Assembly: GCF_040436345.1 (NCBI RefSeq)
Contig: NC_133220.1
Coordinates: 7,256,436-7,320,435 of the forward strand
Origin: Pagrus major
Lineage: Eukaryota > Chordata > Actinopteri > Spariformes > Sparidae
Direction of reading: 5' to 3'
DNA length: 64,000 nt
Shown: piece by piece, positions 31,676-42,560 of the stretch
Layout of the letters: the number at the start of each line of letters is the position of its first letter
How positions within the stretch are numbered: position 1 is the first letter of the stretch
Translations under genes and position numbers: made by a program
Notes under the pieces: model-generated
What the model saw: only the letters and a program-made list of their open reading frames with translations
What the model was told of the DNA's origin: nothing
Database searches by the model: none

Positions 31676-33206
31676 GTGAGTCACACTGTTAGAAACTACT
31701 TTTGATTGTTTTTTAGTATGAAAGATCTTGGTCTGATATTACATTTTTCCAGATTACATATATTGTATATGTATTATAATACTAGGACTAACTAGCTGCC
31801 CTGAAATACCCATTTCCTATATTTTGAGTTGCATTTAAAGTTTGCCTACATAGTGTGCACTGGCTTGCCTCGCCTTTCTGTTTCTCTACTCCCAGTATGT
31901 GTCTGCTCTGTTGACTTTCCTCGTCATCATATGTTTTACTAACATGGTGATGAAGGTTCTCAGTCATCCAGGTCATGGTAATTCCTGAAATAAGTGCTGT
32001 ATCGTAGGCAACTGGGCATGTTTCAGTTTCTTGAAGACGTTTCACCGCAAGAGGCTTCATCAGTTCTAAGTAACTTGAGGGGAGTTGCAGGCTTTTAAAC
32101 TCATTCATTAAGGGTTATTTGTAGGTTGATGACCCAACTGACCTTCATGTGGGTTGCTAGGGCTAGATGAGCCCAGGTGTGAATGGTTGTTAAGCTGTCT
32201 GGGGAGGGAACTCAGTACTGCATTGTAGGTTGGTGATAAGTAATGTCCTAGGCCACCTCCTCCCCCGTCATTCCAGTTTGACATAGATAGATTCTTTTAC
32301 TCCTCTTTCAAACCATCTGTCTTCTCTGGCCAAGATGTTTACATTGTTGTCCTCAAAGGAATGATTTTTCTCCTTCAGATGTAAGTGGACAGCAGAGTCT
32401 TGACCTGAGGAGTTGGCCCTCCTGTGTTGATGGATAGATAATGGTGTCTCCAGGACAGAAATTGTTACAGTAGGCGTATTCTTACAGGAAGGCACAGATT
32501 AGATCACGATGTTGTCATTCTCTCGGATGGACAGACAGAGTCCATGTGGACTGTGCAGTCTCAATATGGAAATTAGTCGATTTTATTGTGAAATGTCAAT
32601 CAACAGATTGACTGTGTACATCTTGCTTTAGTGAATCATGTTCATGATAATCAATTACATGCAATTGTTCATAAGTCATAACCTAGTTGATTGTGTTTTC
32701 TGTTAATGATGTTGGAAATTGCCACAAATTCTCAAATAGTGCTCCCAACTGCAGATAGAACCAATCCTTTGTTTTAAATGTTTATATTTGAGACAGGCCT
32801 TTATTTCTAATTCTGCTTCAGTTTCTTTGTAAAGTTGATGCAAACTCAACACTTCCTCCATTGTAACCTGTTGTGATACACTCATTATTCATCAGTACAA
32901 CAACAGTCATGTCACCACTGGGGATGGGTAGGTTAGCGGTTATCCTGATCTGGTCCGGTGTATCAGCTTAAAATGGTTTGCTTTTATTCAACCTGACTGA
33001 GACGCGATCGTAAGTTGTTGGAAATATTTTAACCTGTTTGACTTTATCAGTATATTGTTAAACTAGGTCAATATATGAATAATCAATAAAGTCAAGTTTA
33101 ATATTTTTTTAATTGATATTAATAGACAGCAATAAATAATAGTGTAAAGAAGGAGTGTGCTTACTTTGGAAAAGGATGGATTACAAGGATATTATGGAAA
33201 TAATGG
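31676..33206. other. Non-coding stretch with Penelope-like fragment
   Basis: Apart from the Penelope-like remnant listed separately, I see AT-rich non-coding sequence. Confidence 0.45.
31940..32500 (-). mobile_element. Penelope-like retroelement fragment (C-terminal coding part and 3' region)
   Basis: The minus-strand frame ending near 32268 contains HLKEKNHSFEDNNVNILARE followed by DRWFERGVKESIYVKLE. From memory this matches the conserved C-terminal, GIY-YIG endonuclease-side sequence of fish Penelope-like elements. The downstream part, caagaggcttcatcagttct with gacgtttcaccg, is a well-known fish repeat motif. The copy is 5'-truncated and out of frame. A segment at 32149-32265 is near-identical to 48187-48303. 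Confidence 0.6.
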
Positions 33207-33214
33207 TTTATAAT
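33207..33214. repeat. Left 8-bp target-site duplication of the hAT element
   Basis: TTTATAAT lies immediately outside the left terminal inverted repeat and is identical to 35339-35346. Confidence 0.93.
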
Positions 33215-35338
33215 CAGAGGTGCACATAACTGGCGCGCATGCACGGTAAAAATAAACAATATGCAGCAGAAAACACGGAGGGAAGCGCTTTTGTGTACCA
33301 ACAATTTTGGCATTTTTTTGGCACCATCTACAAAGAAACGCCAGACTGAACCTCAAAGTAAAAAACGTGTTTTTCTGGAAAAGTGGCTTCAGACAGATGA
33401 CAACCGGACTGAGATGTGGTGCAGAATATGCCGTGACAATCGCAATCTTGCGGGCGAATCCAGTCATCCAGCTCTTGTAATGCATGACAAGAGTAAAAAG
33501 TACATGAACATAGTGCAAACTATTGATAACATGCACAGGCAGAGTCAGACATCCATTCATCCTCTTGACAGGTGGCGGGACAACATGAAGGAAGAATAGC
33601 GCCAAGCGCTGTGTAATGTTTTTCTGTTGGCCTTTCCCAAAGCGAAACATGCACGTCCTATGCGCTCGTTTGAGGATGATATCCCACTTTTCAAGAGGCT
33701 TGGAGTCGATGTCGGGGCTGTGTATCACTCACGAGAAGGGGGCACACACATTATGCAATGCATCGCACAGACAGTCAGCTCAGAGTTGGGTGAAAAGTTA
33801 AAGGCAGCTGAATTTTGGGATGTACTCTTTGACTGGTTAGAAGACATAACAAAAGCAGAGCAGGAAATTGTGTACATTGGGTCGGTGTCCAGCAGCGGAG
33901 AGTTTTCCTCAGATTAATTCATTTGGGTGTTCATCGAGTGGCTCAGGACATCATGGACAGGCTTGTGCAACTTTTCCATACCTGTGGTTTAGGGGATGAG
34001 CGTAAGAAGAAGTTGGTCAGGGTTTGCACTGACGGAGCTGCTGTCAATGTGGGAGTTCATAACGGGGTCTTTCCCAAATTGCGTCAGATTTTGGCCATCG
34101 GGGATTTCCTTGTGTGCATATTGTGTACCACCCACACTCTGGTTGCTGATTGCATAGTTCCATACTGTTCAACATTCAGTTGCTCCATTGTCAAGTTGCT
34201 AAGCATTTATTTACAAAAAGGGGATCCAAAAAGAACAGAACAACTAAAGAAGATGTGCTGAGAAAGGAATTGCATTTGTGAAATTTCGAAAGTTTCACAA
34301 TATCAGATGGTCTGCATGGAGGCAAGATACACTGTTGAAAATATGGAGGCTTTTACCTACCATTCAAATTCACATGGCTCCAAGACAGTGACCTGAAACG
34401 CATCTGCACAGAGCGTTTTCAGTGTTTCTTGGCCAACATGCTGGACACTGGAAATATTTTGCAGTTCACCTCCCTCAGGTTCCAGCAAGAGAATTGGACT
34501 AAAGGTGAATGCAAAGATGAGTTCATGGTAACTATTGGACAGCTGACACTTCTGCTTGACAGTGAAGGCAAGTATAGGAAAGAATCTGTTTCAAATGCTG
34601 ATGCAGACAAGGAAAAAATTGATGTATTGAGAGGTCTCATTCAGGAGTTTGAAAACAGATATGAATCTTTCAAGTCAGGTGATCACTTTTTAATTTTTGA
34701 TCCTTCAACTTGGTCTCAGGAAATGAAAGATCTGCACAGTTCTGGCAACACAACACTTGGTAACATAATTCAGAAATATGAAGCCTGCTTATCTGTTGAC
34801 AGAGACTCCACTGTAAGAGAATGGATGCATTTGAAGCAAGCAGGAAAACGTCTGGCTGCTTCCTCTGTGAATGACTTGGTCAATATAGTGAAGACAAGCA
34901 ATCCAGATTTCTACACCAACACTCAGAAAGTCCTTGTGTTGTCACTCACACTTCCACTGAGTAGTGCTGCATGCGAGAGGGGATTTTCAAGTCTCAATAC
35001 AATCAAAAGCAAGTACAGAAACCCTTCCTGTCAGACTCTTGCCTCTCATCTCTGATGCACATTCACTTGTCTAAGATGACAACAGAGACTTTGGACCCAA
35101 AGCCAGCTGTTGACTTGTGGATGCAAACAGCAAATCGCAGGCTCAACCAGGGAGAAAGTAGCAGGCCTACATCATTATCTACCGTGTTCGAGAGAAAAGA
35201 AGATAGTGAGGAGAGCAGTCAGGAGGAAAGCAATGACGACAGCTTGTAGGATAAGGGCGCCATGTAAAGAGTGAGTACCAAGCAGCATCTCTAGGTACTC
35301 CCTTGAGAACCAGACCAAAAACGTTATGTGCACTCCTG
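33215..35338 (+). mobile_element. hAT transposon, 2124 bp, complete ends
   Basis: The left end CAGAGGTGCACATAAC (33215-33230) is the inverted partner of the right end GTTATGTGCACTCCTG (35323-35338), with 14 of 16 positions matching. An identical 8-bp direct duplication, TTTATAAT, flanks it (33207-33214 and 35339-35346), the target-site length of the hAT superfamily. Just inside the right end is a subterminal inverted pair, gagtaccaag...ctaggtactc. The interior is a disrupted transposase gene. It lies within the probable 5' intron of the ccdc71-family gene. Confidence 0.93.
33261..35249 (+). pseudogene. Broken hAT transposase (BED/ZNF862-like type)
   Basis: The plus strand encodes pieces of one transposase. 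The N-terminal piece (33261-33599) has a BED-like zinc-binding start (WCRICRDN, later HPALVMHDKSKKYM). The middle has a catalytic-core-like segment (RVCTDGAAVNVGVHNGVF) and CTTHTL. A long open part (34429-35055) ends in the C-terminal dimerisation motif LPLSSAACERGFSSLNTIKS. Disruptions: an in-frame TAG at 33597, a frame change near 33905-33925, further breaks between 34258 and 34429, and a frame change near 35050. No functional protein is expected. The relatively few lesions and clear ends suggest a moderately young insertion. Confidence 0.9.
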
Positions 35339-35346
35339 TTTATAAT
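35339..35346. repeat. Right 8-bp target-site duplication of the hAT element
   Basis: TTTATAAT follows the right terminal inverted repeat directly and matches 33207-33214 perfectly. Confidence 0.93.
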
Positions 35347-37379
35347 GTCAAAAGAAGGGAGGTAATGACATATCAACAGGGACCAGAAGGGAATGTGATA
35401 AGGATTAGCTTCCATGCAGATAAAAAATAATAAGCCAAGTTAGAATGATGTAATTGTACTGAGTACGTAAAAATGACATCATTGTGTCCAAAGTTCAGGA
35501 ATTAGTTTTTTTTGGGGGGGTGATGTAATGTAATGGTACTATTTTATTGTAGTGCAGAGAATAGTCACAGTCATGTGATGTCAGTGGGGTGTGTTATTGG
35601 TCCGTCATCCACATCTGGTGTAAGACGTCCAGTCAGTCTCAAATATCTGGTGTTGTGCTAATAAAGTTGGCAAAAGATATGACTGCCTCAGCAAGACGAC
35701 GAGTATTTTGTTTGTTGTAATCTCAAACCTCACTACTAGATGTCACTGAATGTCAAACACTGATCTTTAAGCCAGAAACTCAATTCAAACCTCATATTCC
35801 ACATCTTTCATACATTGACTTTGATTTAACTTTTAAATCCTATCCATACTAACTAGACCCTTTCCCCCTTGTCATACTCATTCATTTGCAATTTGCATCT
35901 ATGTTCAAATTGAAGCCAGCAATTCAGCTTAGCACCAGCTTTTCTATTAGCCTTTAAATATTCCACAGCTTTCATACAGTATTCGTGCTATTCAATGTTT
36001 AAAGCCAGCAATTGCTTCTCTAGTTGCTTGAGTTGTTTTGCTAATTTTTCAACTACTTTAAAAATGCTTGAGCTTTTGTTGGCAGAGTCTTACCCGTGAA
36101 ACACCGAAACACAACTCTACACGCTCACCGGAGCAGCTGCAGTCTGTGGAACACAGTAATGTTGTCAACTGGAATTTAGAGAGGCCTTGTATGTGACAAG
36201 TGCAAAGGAGGACTGGCCATGAGGAGCACTGGGGGATTTCCAGTGAGCCGCTTCTCAACTGGGGTGATGCAGCACAAAATATACATATTTTTAAGTAACC
36301 CCAGCCACACTTAAATAACAATAACCGAGTGCTGTGTGGCTGACTTTCCCGGGCGAGTGGGCTGCATGCATTTAGGTATTGCAACTGCTAGCCTCTCTCT
36401 CCCAGCCAATTACTTTTGGTCCAGTCCATTCGAACTTCACCTGGGCCAATCCACACACAATACCGACTGGTCCGTGCTGGACTTAATATCAACTGCAGCC
36501 TCTAGGACAAAGTCACCTCAAAGCCCAGTGCTGGTCCTGTTGGCTTGGTATGTGTTCACAAATGTAAGTCAGGAACTGAACTTGAACATCACAAAGTTAT
36601 TTTGAACTTGTCCTGTCAGTCTGTGAAAGTGTAACATTTCTAATGTTATCTGACATAATGTTTGTGGCACGTCCATTAGATGCAGTATAGAAATGGTAGT
36701 TACTGTTGTTTTGATCGCAGTCATCCGTTCGTCCGATCACGATGGCACTGCTGCTTACCCCTGAAAGTACCTGGAACTTCGGTTTAAAATCAGCTCCTGA
36801 GGAGTGCCCACATTTTGTGTCAGGGGCTCAAAGCAAGTGGAAATAAAAGGCAAAACCTGTGACAGGTTAGGTTACATTTTATTAAGGTGCTGCAGTGAGA
36901 GGTGACTGTGTGCATAAACGTATATGCATGCATGTACTCAGTTATACTGTATGGGGCTGCAGTATGAATGATTTTGGTTTCCAGCTGTAACTTGGATTGG
37001 ATCTAGCTTGTAACACGTCATGCTTTGTATCTAGAGTTCCTGCTGTGACGCATCAAATGAAGCACTCCCTATTCACCAGTTAACTGACCAATCACAGGCA
37101 TTTGTGACATCTCAGTCTGATTAACTGCTCTGTAACCACTCAACTGCAGCTGCAGGCATTTCACTATGAAGGCAACCTGCAAGAAAAACCAAACTGTATT
37201 TGCAGAAGAGAGAGAATTTATTTTGCTCTGATTTCATTCTGTCCTCCAGATTGTGGCAATATTATGGTTTAGGAAGTCACGTTTGAGGAATGTGTTGCAT
37301 TGTGGAGATATGTGAAATCTAAACGGATGTTTGTTTCTCGTCATTTTTTTAGTCGTAACCGTAACATTTGAAGATATCT

Positions 37380-37880
37380 AGTCAAACATGGTGGTTCGAC
37401 CTGTCTGATGTTTCAACTGTGTATTTTATGAACTGTGTTGCTTTGCTAGCGTCTTCAAAATCTACCTAATACTGATATCTAGGAATGCTAGTTTTGGGTA
37501 AACTCAAGCTGTCATTGTTTTGCACCTGCAATTGCTGCAGCTGGAAGCATTATGTTTTCAGGTTGTCCGTCCGTCACATCCGTGTGAATGCGGTCTCTTA
37601 AGAAAGCCCTGAGGGAATTTCCTTTAAATATTGCACAAATGTCCAATTTAACTCAAGGATTAAGTGATTAGATTTTAGTGGTTGAGGGTCACTGTGATGT
37701 TTTTTTTACCATAGTTAAAGAATGAATACTAGAATCAATGGGATATGAAAGTATCAAACATATATTTTAGATGAATTAGAGGTATACACTTCGAAATATC
37801 ATCATAGAATAGGACAAATAATGTGTTGTCTAAATTAGTGTGTGATGCAGTGATTTTCGAACCGGATGTTATTGTAAACA
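37380..37880 (+). repeat. Diverged dispersed repeat, copy 2, with inserted repeat segment
   Basis: This is the partner of 29867-30200. The extra central part, about 37540-37700, contains ggaagcattatgttttcagg, ttgtccgtccgtcacat and agggaatttcctttaaatat. These are hallmarks of a very common fish interspersed repeat whose class I cannot name with certainty. Confidence 0.5.
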
Positions 37881-39122
37881 AACATTATGATTGGTTGTAT
37901 GTAGGAAGGTGATGTTCCAGTTCTTATTCCCATTCTCACCTAGTTGTGAAATGGGTGTCAATGACCACAACAGCAGAATTATTTGAATTACAAAAAATCA
38001 GTCGTGGGTGGTGATTCAGAGGTCTTGAAACAGGCTAGTATTTCACGGAAGTCGATATTTGACAAGAAAGCATATCCGGAAAGTTTAGCATGGATAAAAT
38101 CACACTAAGTGAATATTATTAAATATAAATGATGATTAATGGGAAATTATTCCATGCAGTTTGTCATTGTACTGTCAATCAGGAACCTCACCACAAACTG
38201 GCCTTCACCCTCCAACCCATCCCCCCCTCCATTCATCCCTCCATCACTGCCTGCCAAGTGAGGAAACTGCTAATGTAGAGCCTCCTTGTGAGCGTACTAC
38301 AGTCACGATGAGTCCTGGGAAGTCGGCTTGTTTGCAGTGGCACCACAGATCTTTCTCTGGATTTTACAACCTCTATTTTTCCTTTTCTCCTTCTCTTCCT
38401 TCTTTTGCCTCCTCCTCCTTTTTCTCCTTTCACTCCTTCTCTTTCTGACCTTCATTTCTGTCCCTCTTCTTCCTCTTCACCCCTTTGTACTTATTCCTCT
38501 TTTTCACCTTTGACTATGAAAAATGTATGCCCATCATTTTTTAAATTATTTTAGAGGAAAGGATCCGGGCCACATGAGCAAAATATGGTTTTGAGAAAAT
38601 GAAGAGAGTGAAGTGAAGTTAAATTATTTATAGGACTCTTTAAAGATGTGTTGTTTTTTCTTCAGTCTCGAAAATGTAAAATAAACACATTTGTTGCAAT
38701 TTTTGGAAATTCTTGGGAAACATTTTATAGACATAATTGTTAATCAGGAAAAGAAACACAAATCTTAGTTCAACCCAAATGTTAGCGTGCAAACTGTAAA
38801 GATGTTAACAGTCTCACATTAGCATGCTAACTCATCAGATGGCTTAACCTCAGTACAGCTGAATGCTTCGTCAGATGGGCTGCACTGAAACAGGATCTGT
38901 CACAGGTCTCCTGTATTTAACCAGGAAATATTAAGCGGAGTATCATGTAGCAGACAGTCTCAGCCGTAGCACTGTTGTCACTGAGCTCATGATGATTTCC
39001 TTCAGAGACTGGTGCAAGTCAGACCAAACCTTAAGACTGATTCAAGTGTAACCATATCAAACAGGTGAGAGCTGAGTCTGAGATGCCCAAAAATGGCCAA
39101 CGTACAGGGCATCAACCCTTGA

Positions 39123-39395
39123 TTTAGGGCTGCAACTGACATTTATGTTCATGACAGACTAATCTGTTCATATTTATTCATGCATTTATTGAAAAATGAA
39201 TCCTAAGTCAACAAAATGTAGCAAAAAAGTGAAAGCTGTCCACCAGATATCTTTTAAATGTCGTTGCCTAAAAAGCTGTGGGGATTCGGTTTACAATGAT
39301 ATCAAAAGAGGAAAAACAGGGAAGAGTGAAGGAGGTTGGGAATTTTTGCTTAATAAAGATATTAATCAATTTATCAAATTTGGCTATTGATTTCT
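39123..39395 (+). mobile_element. hAT-type MITE
   Basis: It starts at tttagggctgcaactgac, matching the MITE terminus at 5402 in the opposite orientation. It runs through the usual internal AT-rich sequence to about aatcaatttatcaaatttgg. The far end is eroded. Confidence 0.55.
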
Positions 39396-41495
39396 GATTT
39401 TTCTGTGGGTTGACTATGGCACTAATCTCAGGGCACACGTTTCCCTTTTGCCCCACTAGTGGTAAGGATCTAATACTAACAATAGCATTGATCTTACATG
39501 GTTGCTACTGTTGACATAGACCTTTCTGATTTCTCTTATCAATCTGATTCTCTTATCAGATTGTGAAGTTAACAACAATAAATCTGCACCATTGATATGA
39601 AGAGATACATTTGAACAAATATTCCTAAAGACAATATTTCCCATGCAACTCTAAGAAAGATACTTTTCTGGCCAACTAGCTTGAATGTTCTGCGCCTGCA
39701 TGCAAGGAAATACCTCAGGTGGCGGTAGTCTGTATTCATCATTTTTAAAAAGGGAAACTCAGGGCCGCGGATATACAAATGGAATAAACGCATAAAGTAG
39801 CGTTTTTTTGACACCACTCTCGTTGAATCATCCACTTCTTATCGCGAACATGTCTGATTTAAAAAGTTACAAATGGCATTGGAGAAGTGGCAGAGACAGA
39901 AATAAGGAGAAGCTGCACTGAATGGGTGAAATCATGGATACTACAGCGATGGTCTCAATGGGCATTCCCTTTTTTTCCACGTTTCTCTACTCGTGCACTG
40001 ATGAGCTTTGCTGAACAACCAATCAGTGTGATTTCTCTGACCAACGGTGTGGGATACACCAGAACAACTGGGGCCAAAGACGCTCACTGATGGCCCGTAT
40101 ACTGTGGCTTTGCACTTGCTTTCGGTTTGATTGCAACTCTGTTTGACCATTTGACGCAGGAGGACATTTAAAAAAATGCAACATTCTTTCCAACGAGAGG
40201 AAATGTTGACGATCTGACAACCGAAAGATGAATTTGATCTTTTCAGCGTTTCCTTTCATGTTTCATGTACAAAGATGATGAATGATATATTTGAAGGTTT
40301 CCTTCCCTAGAGACTCCAGGAACTACCAGGTGAATTTTTTTCTTATTTTTTTCTGTTGTAAGAGGATCTCAGGGCGTTGTTTCTCCTGTCCCGAAGGTCC
40401 TGGTTGCCATGGTAGCCAACGAGGCTTAGATGAAGGCTGTAAAGGTGTGGATCTGATGCTGAACTGAGAGAAGGTCACAGTTTCTTCCGCTCGTCGGCTC
40501 AGAGTAACGAGCCAGCTGGGGTTATCCTCGGTGGATGTGGAGCTTTACTGTTTCTTTATAATTACGTTGTTACTGTCTGCTGGTCTGGCTATGTAAGGTG
40601 TCTGATTACAATGCTGCTGACAGTAAACTGGTTTTTCCCCTGAGCATTAATCAAGCTCGTAAAAGTCTCCAGCCTGCAGCAGTACACATTCATGTTCACT
40701 TTTTATATTCAGGTGACTCTTATCGCTGACATCTTGCAGTGGGCTCAGCTGGAGAATGGGCTTCAGTTTCTGGATTTAACGAGTAGTAGAAAGGTCAGAG
40801 GTCAGAAGGTTGCAGCACCCAGAACCAGCAGAAATGATTGTGATAGAGAGTAGAGACATGTCTCGAAGAGTCAAACCTTGATCAACTAATTTTGTCTTTT
40901 TGTTTTGTTTGTGTCATACACACAGTGTTACCACTTTTCCAAACACTATCCAGCTGGGTAACATAATTTGAATAGTTTGTTTGGACTTAAACAGATTATG
41001 CAATCAGAGAAGAGAGTTTCATATCACGATATTGTCCTGCCCAATAGTGTGTTTTTTGGTAATGTAAAAGTACTCTGAGGAGTTACTTTTCTTGGTAGGT
41101 AACGCTGTAACATAACAAGTTTCTGTTAAATGACAGTCATCTTGATATGTATCAAGTTGCTTTCAAGAGTTAAAAGTTTTTAATTTTAAAATGTACGTGC
41201 TCAATTAATGTCTTGGGTTATAAGATAACAGTTGATGACCGTCTGTCTGGTTCTCTGGGAAAATTTACCACAGTGAGATCAAGCTCCAACTGCTACCATC
41301 ATACTCATCAGTTAGGTAGAAAATAAATATGAAAATGGCAAATGGGGACAAAAGAGGTGAAGCAATATGAGGTTGCAAAATACCAAAGTGCGAGTGAAAG
41401 GTGTTGAATTAAGATTAAAAATAAAACGGTCGAGTTGGTCTTTGTAATTTTGTTTAACAGAACGGTTTTTGTGTTTTCCTGGCAGGATTAAAAAC

Positions 41496-42560
41496 ATGGC
41501 TGACGCGGCACGAGGTCCCGTGGTTGGCCGGCCATTGGCATACGCCAATGAAGAGCGGAGGGCGGTTCACTCCTGGTCCCGGATCTCGTCAGCGGGGCAC
41601 AACGTCCTCCTGGATGCTCTGAAGATCCTCAGCCCGATGTCCCATGACCTCTCCAGCTGCGAGGAGCTGGTCAACTTCCTGCAGGACCTGAGCGAAGAGG
41701 GACACAAGCCCACCGTGCTGCGCAGCAAGGACGTTTACGGCTACCGATCCTGCACCACCCAACCCATGACTGAAGACATGCTGAGGCCACCCAACAGGAA
41801 TGTCAGACCCACTGCCAAGAGGAGGGGGAAGAAGCCCCTGACCAAGAAGAGAGAGGTGCACCCATCCTGGAACGCCTCTGAAAAGAGCAGTCCAAGGATT
41901 CAAGGCGTCCGCCCTCCGGAGCTAATGGACCATCATGCCCTCATCTGCAGTAGGACACCTGGTCGAACTGTAGAGATGTCGCAGGTGCTGCAGTTGCAGC
42001 CGTGCCTCAAACTGACCAGCATTAAAGGCCTGTCTGGCTACCACACTGCCAGACTCCAGATCCAAACTTCCTGGGACTCGTCCTCGGAGGCGCCCTCTGT
42101 TGCCATTTCACAGCAACAGCACCCTCCAATGCTTTCAGGAATACCTTTGCAGCCTTCTCAGAACGGTGGCGGGGCCCCCACCAAAGCTGTGGCCTTGTTC
42201 AGCCAGAAGAGCCTGTCTTGCCCCCTCCGATTGGACGGTGCCCTAATCGGAGATTCTGCTCCAGTCTTTTACGCTAATGGCAGGGCATTCCCAGAGACTC
42301 ACACAGAGCTGACCAGTAACGGCTGGAGGAGCAACGGCCTCCACCGGGATGGTCGGGGCCCCAAGGAACTGACCCGGCAGAGAAATGGCTGGAAGGACAA
42401 GAACAGTTTTAGATGGAAAGTGATAAAGGTGGATGACTCTCGCTCGGTGGCTGAGGCCCGCAGAAAAGCTCAGAAGATCCTCCAGGTCAACCTGTCTCCA
42501 GTGATTCAGATCCAACCTCTCAACCATGTGCTGAGAGACTTCAGATACCAGAATAAGTGA
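41496..42560 (+). CDS. ccdc71: CCDC71-family protein, single coding exon
   Basis: This is an uncharacterised vertebrate protein family with no established function. The frame from ATG 41496 to TGA gives 354 residues. The N-terminal conserved block (about 24-88) has AVHSWSRISSAG, MSHDLSSCEELVNFLQDL and TVLRSKDVYGYRSCT. These match the HSWSRIS, MSQDLS and ILRS-DVYGYSSCT motifs of human CCDC71. A K/R-rich patch follows at about 110-127. The C-terminal block (about 317-340), SVAEARRKAQKILQVNLSPV, resembles the end of CCDC71L. So the paralogue choice, ccdc71 or ccdc71l, is not settled; the N-terminus favours ccdc71. The lysine/alanine repeats of mammalian CCDC71 are absent, and the protein is shorter than human CCDC71 (467 aa as I recall). 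An acceptor, cctggcag, just before 41485 suggests upstream 5' UTR exons. No disruption is seen. Confidence 0.85.
   Translation: MADAARGPVVGRPLAYANEERRAVHSWSRISSAGHNVLLDALKILSPMSHDLSSCEELVNFLQDLSEEGHKPTVLRSKDVYGYRSCTTQPMTEDMLRPPNRNVRPTAKRRGKKPLTKKREVHPSWNASEKSSPRIQGVRPPELMDHHALICSRTPGRTVEMSQVLQLQPCLKLTSIKGLSGYHTARLQIQTSWDSSSEAPSVAISQQQHPPMLSGIPLQPSQNGGGAPTKAVALFSQKSLSCPLRLDGALIGDSAPVFYANGRAFPETHTELTSNGWRSNGLHRDGRGPKELTRQRNGWKDKNSFRWKVIKVDDSRSVAEARRKAQKILQVNLSPVIQIQPLNHVLRDFRYQNK

Larger units (their letters stand above)
35347..41484. other. Non-coding stretch, probable 5' intron of the ccdc71-family gene
   Basis: I recognise no coding exons in about 6 kb. It contains the dispersed repeats at 37380-37880, a pyrimidine-rich stretch at 38340-38520 and a hAT MITE at about 39123-39395. 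A possible small exon bounded by ccctag and ccag|gtgaat near 40309-40331 is too short to judge. Confidence 0.45.

Noticed and set aside
38161-38513. Ser/Phe-rich frames at 38.2-38.5 kb
   Set aside because: Produced by a pyrimidine-rich tract (TTC/TCC repeats), not a protein-like sequence.
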